Below are positions 61,746 through 64,000 of a stretch of 64,000 bases of DNA, one piece after another. The first letter of the stretch is position 1, and every line of letters starts with the position of its first letter. The notes beneath the pieces were generated by a model that was not told the origin of the DNA, ran no database searches, and saw only the letters and a program-made list of their open reading frames with translations. Source of the stretch: Dipetalonema caudispina (Eukaryota; Nematoda; Chromadorea; Rhabditida; Onchocercidae); contig JABVXV010000129.1 in NCBI GenBank assembly GCA_013365325.1, positions 93,245 through 157,244 of the forward strand, read 5' to 3'. Both the position numbers and the translations under genes were made by a program.

Positions 61746-63648
61746 AAAATTAAGTCAAATCAAGTATGTAATCTTTCCATTAATTATAAATTGAAAAAAA
61801 TAAATAAATAAATTTGGAATATTTAGCATTGTTTAACTTTGGATATGATTGAAATTGATCAGACTAATATGAATGAAATTAAAAAAATTTTATAATTAAA
61901 AGTTTACTTTGAGTGAAAATTCGCATGATGAATGAATTGATATATGCGCTTGTGCATTTTGTAACACATCCGTATAATGTTCCTCACCAATTTTTAGAAT
62001 TGTTCGTGATGTTACATCAAATACATAACTACGACCTATGTCATATTTCACATCTGATGATACACCTAAAGCTATTGAAATTTCATCATACCATAAATAC
62101 CAATATTCATTTATTAATTAATTAATTGCAAAAGGAAAAGAATGATTGCTAGAAGTGATAAAAATATTTAACTAAAACAAAATTTTCTAACTTTTAATTG
62201 TTTGTTATATAAAATTTATCCATGTATTGGAAGTATTTTATTTTTCACTTTCGAATAAATTTATTACTCTTATTTAAAAAATTTTTTATGGAAAAATTAA
62301 ATTTTGTGAGGAAAAAAAAGGGATTTTAATTTTCATCATTTGAAATAAAGTTAAATTTATTTCTCATCTATTATCTTCTTTTAAAATTTAATTATCACAT
62401 CATACAGATATTAAAAGGAAGAAATAAATTCTAGGTACCGAGTATCGGTGATGTTAAATACCAATATCGGTTATGTTAAGAAATTAATTTAAAAAAAAAA
62501 AAAAAAAAAAAAATTTATTGCTATAGCGTTGAAGTAAATTTGAATTTTGGATAGACAAGATATATCACTATAAATTGAAGTAAAACGATGATAAATGCTG
62601 CTATTTGATTTGTTAAGCAAAAAAGAATACGGTTAATAATCGGATTTAGTTTACAGTAATATCTGATAAAGATGCATCATATTTAATTACTGTAGAATTA
62701 TTGTTAATTAACATACATTTAGCACTGCAAAAAAATTAAAAATTCAAATTTACTTCAACATCATTACAACAATTAATTTTCACGCATTCCCATTCTTTTT
62801 TTTAATATTAACACACAGCTAACATCTTTCATTTTTATTTGTAACTATTAAAATTTATTGAAATTTCGTTATTGCTTTTATTACTAAGCATTAACAATGA
62901 GAGAAATTATTCATTTGAAAATATTCTAATAACAAGTTTGTTTGTACACAGTCTATACCTTTTTCGTGCGACAAGCAGAAGCAATCGTTTTTACTTTATC
63001 AAATTTTTGAGTGCAAATGATGAATAGTATATGATAGAATGATAATATAACGAAATATTTTCATCTTATCACTTACTCGCACTTTGATAACCAGTCAATT
63101 CAAGTTCAAGTCATTGAAAATGTTCAATAATTATGAACTAAAAATTTTCCATCGTTGCGAAGTTAATTTTATTTTCATTTATTCTGTTTTTTTTTTTTTT
63201 TTTTTTCACTTTTTTTTCTTTGTTTAAAGTTCATTTCAACTGGAAAGCTTTTTAATGACTAAAAATTGACATTTATGACTGTAATAGTAATATTAATAAA
63301 AAAAAGAAAAAAATTTATTTTCAATTAGAAGCAGATTTTTTTAAAGGTTTCTCAATAGTTTTCCCCCCCGTCAATCGCAGTAATTTTATTTGATGCCTTA
63401 ACTATGCATGAACTATTCTAATAGCATCAACAATAAATAAAGAAAATAATCATTTATAATTGAAAACCGAAGCACTTTAGTAATTTTAAAATTTCCAATA
63501 CAAATTTATATTCGCAATTTAGGTTATGTATTTCAAAATATTAGATTAAATTGTCATTAGGAGAAAAGTGCAACATATATCATACCTGTGCATGCTATTG
63601 CGCATGCATCCTTTGAAGCAGCATAATGCTTGTTATCACCATATATTA
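37514..63648 (-). CDS. apolpp-like: Large lipid transfer protein, apolipophorin type (5' end missing)
   Basis: A secreted lipoprotein scaffold that should carry lipid in body fluid. Sixty-one exons join in phase to about 3,111 residues ending in LLLDVFI-stop; the first exon seen (63586-63648, YGDNKHYAASKDACAIACTG) has an acceptor, so the signal peptide lies beyond the window. Domains in order: lipoprotein N-terminal domain (about residues 1-650: IGRSYVFDV, DIFGDCPVTIEKQK, ATP-independent lipid-binding helices such as KLAAIDALRRKP), furin-like REKR near residue 663, a long beta-rich middle made of many 30-80 residue exons, a helical segment (about 2200-2510), then a von Willebrand D domain (FDGKVFAFHARCEYLL to GLLGVNDNEPSNDHDL), a Cys-rich segment and a tail with CFNCQC and CRPC. 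There is no Ser-rich phosvitin tract, and the length is near insect apolipophorin (about 3,350), not vitellogenin (about 1,600-1,800). Nearly all introns are short and in agreement of phase; exons 40240-40443 and 39748-39948 have alternative boundaries. Confidence 0.88.
40831..42560 (-). other. von Willebrand factor type D domain and Cys-rich extension
   Basis: Exons 42476-42560, 42165-42370, 41591-41857, 41126-41266 and 40831-40957 encode YIIDGNRFVSFDGKVFAFHA, CEYLLASDLR, a beta-rich body, then LPGRMHGRSNGLLGVNDNEP. A segment with AEHWAINDACRV and repeated Cys (CSNGGKQHC, LQICSNAG, PHEC) follows. The VWD half-site usually read CGLCG is GLLG here, as in insect apolipophorins, so the multimerising CxxC of mucins is absent. 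Confidence 0.85.
42635..45171 (-). other. Helical, charged segment of the apolipophorin-type protein
   Basis: Exons 45014-45171, 44562-44673, 44255-44401, 43907-43982, 43570-43745, 42936-43124 and 42635-42784 encode long amphipathic helices such as EMEQFVKAISKGDF, RALEEYKANFERTD and EMNRRRYEGKALEVYNK. Low Gly/Pro content and regular heptads suggest lipid-surface helices or a coiled coil before the VWD domain. Confidence 0.6.
50493..50545. repeat. Two-copy direct repeat of about 27 bp
   Basis: The units caacgaagtgctcatttcc-agtatat and caacgaagtgcttatctcc-ggtatat stand head to tail in an intron of the apolipophorin-type gene. They differ at about three positions. Confidence 0.8.
56652..56663 (-). 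other. Furin-type processing site REKR in the apolipophorin-type protein
   Basis: In exon 56553-56769 the protein reads GHVFREKRFQSR. Arg-Glu-Lys-Arg matches the proprotein convertase pattern R-x-K/R-R. It sits near residue 663, just after the N-terminal lipid domain, much as insect apolipophorin is cut into apoLp-II and apoLp-I. Cleavage itself is inferred. Confidence 0.55.
61591..61610. repeat. Perfect 20 bp palindrome with CACGTA/TACGTG halves
   Basis: The sequence atcacgtaatattacgtgat is its own reverse complement. It lies in the intron between the second and third apolipophorin exons. A related tgacgtaggttacgtgt lies about 120 bases upstream on the plus strand (near 61470-61487). Confidence 0.8.
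62066..63585 (-). other. Long intron near the 5' end of the apolipophorin-type gene
   Basis: About 1.5 kb separates the first two exons seen. It is AT-rich and has poly-A/T tracts near 62490-62512 and 63188-63206. No exon is supported, although regulatory elements would be plausible here. Confidence 0.4.
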
Positions 63649-63844
63649 CTAAAATGATAAGATTATTTGATAGTAATCATTGCAAACAGTAACTTATTCA
63701 ATTATTTACACAAATATGCAATAGAAATGTTTATTTCGAATTTTCAATGAAAAATAAACTTTTTAATCAGAGAAAATACTTGGCAAACATTTTGTCAGAA
63801 ACATTAACAGAAGAGATAATTATTGTTAAATAATAATCACAATA

Positions 63845-64000
<156 letters not shown>

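Larger units (their letters stand above)
57170..63648 (-). other. Lipoprotein N-terminal (vitellogenin-N) domain of the apolipophorin-type protein
   Basis: Twelve exons: 63586-63648, 61908-62065, 61178-61361, 60576-60736, 60191-60265, 59527-59772, 59148-59412, 58814-58962, 58543-58734, 58110-58218, 57725-57888 and 57170-57273. The first four give the beta-barrel part, with conserved Cys in GDCPV and NACYREHD. The rest give the helical part, with a Cys pair near YCIAHPTCGM and the helix repeat EVKLAAIDALRR / EVRIVAFRQLMEC. The order fits the large lipid transfer protein family, including MTP, vitellogenin and apoB. Confidence 0.88.

Noticed and set aside
63660..63800. Short Met-start frame upstream of the first apolipophorin exon as signal peptide
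   Set aside because: The frame ATG-TTT-GCC-AA|gtattt leaves phase 2, but the exon at 63648 needs phase 1, and the peptide is too short for a signal sequence.

Overview
The window looks like nuclear DNA of a nematode, most probably a spirurid or filarial worm. This rests on three things: very AT-rich non-coding DNA full of poly-A and poly-T tracts; short introns ending in TTTCAG-like acceptors; and an SR-protein gene whose first residues match the nematode SRSF2 (RSP-4) type. The species call is an inference. Exons were assembled by hand from open frames, splice signals and phase agreement, so boundaries may be off by 1 to 2 bases.

Layout. (1) 236-9856, minus: a three-exon gene for a small unrecognised protein of 147 residues, hidden by an 8.4 kb intron made largely of homopolymers. 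(2) 9947-16482: mostly repeats, tandem blocks and a long hairpin, with one doubtful exon. (3) 16483-29140, minus: a 34-exon SHPRH-type gene (SNF2 ATPase plus RING ubiquitin ligase) of about 1,497 residues. (4) 29783-30730, minus: an intronless RCC1-repeat protein of RCCD1 type. (5) 31307-33119, plus: a five-exon NUDT9-type ADP-ribose pyrophosphatase, divergent from gene 4 across about 560 bp. (6) 33827-36071, plus: a three-exon SR splicing factor (SRSF2/RSP-4 type) with a possible premature-stop exon in its large intron. (7) 37514-63648, minus: a 61-exon large lipid transfer protein of apolipophorin type, about 3,111 residues in the window. It has a lipoprotein N-terminal domain, a furin-like REKR site, a long beta-rich and helical middle, and a C-terminal von Willebrand type D domain. 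Its signal-peptide exon lies beyond the end of the window.

The genes form no single pathway. Genes 3 and 4 act in chromatin or replication, gene 5 in nucleotide housekeeping, gene 6 in splicing, and gene 7 in secreted lipid transport. No CRISPR array, tRNA, rRNA or recognisable transposase was seen. I found no clear new biological system. The most unusual items are the apolipophorin-like gene with its proprotein site, non-canonical splice sites in the SHPRH gene, and two long hairpins.
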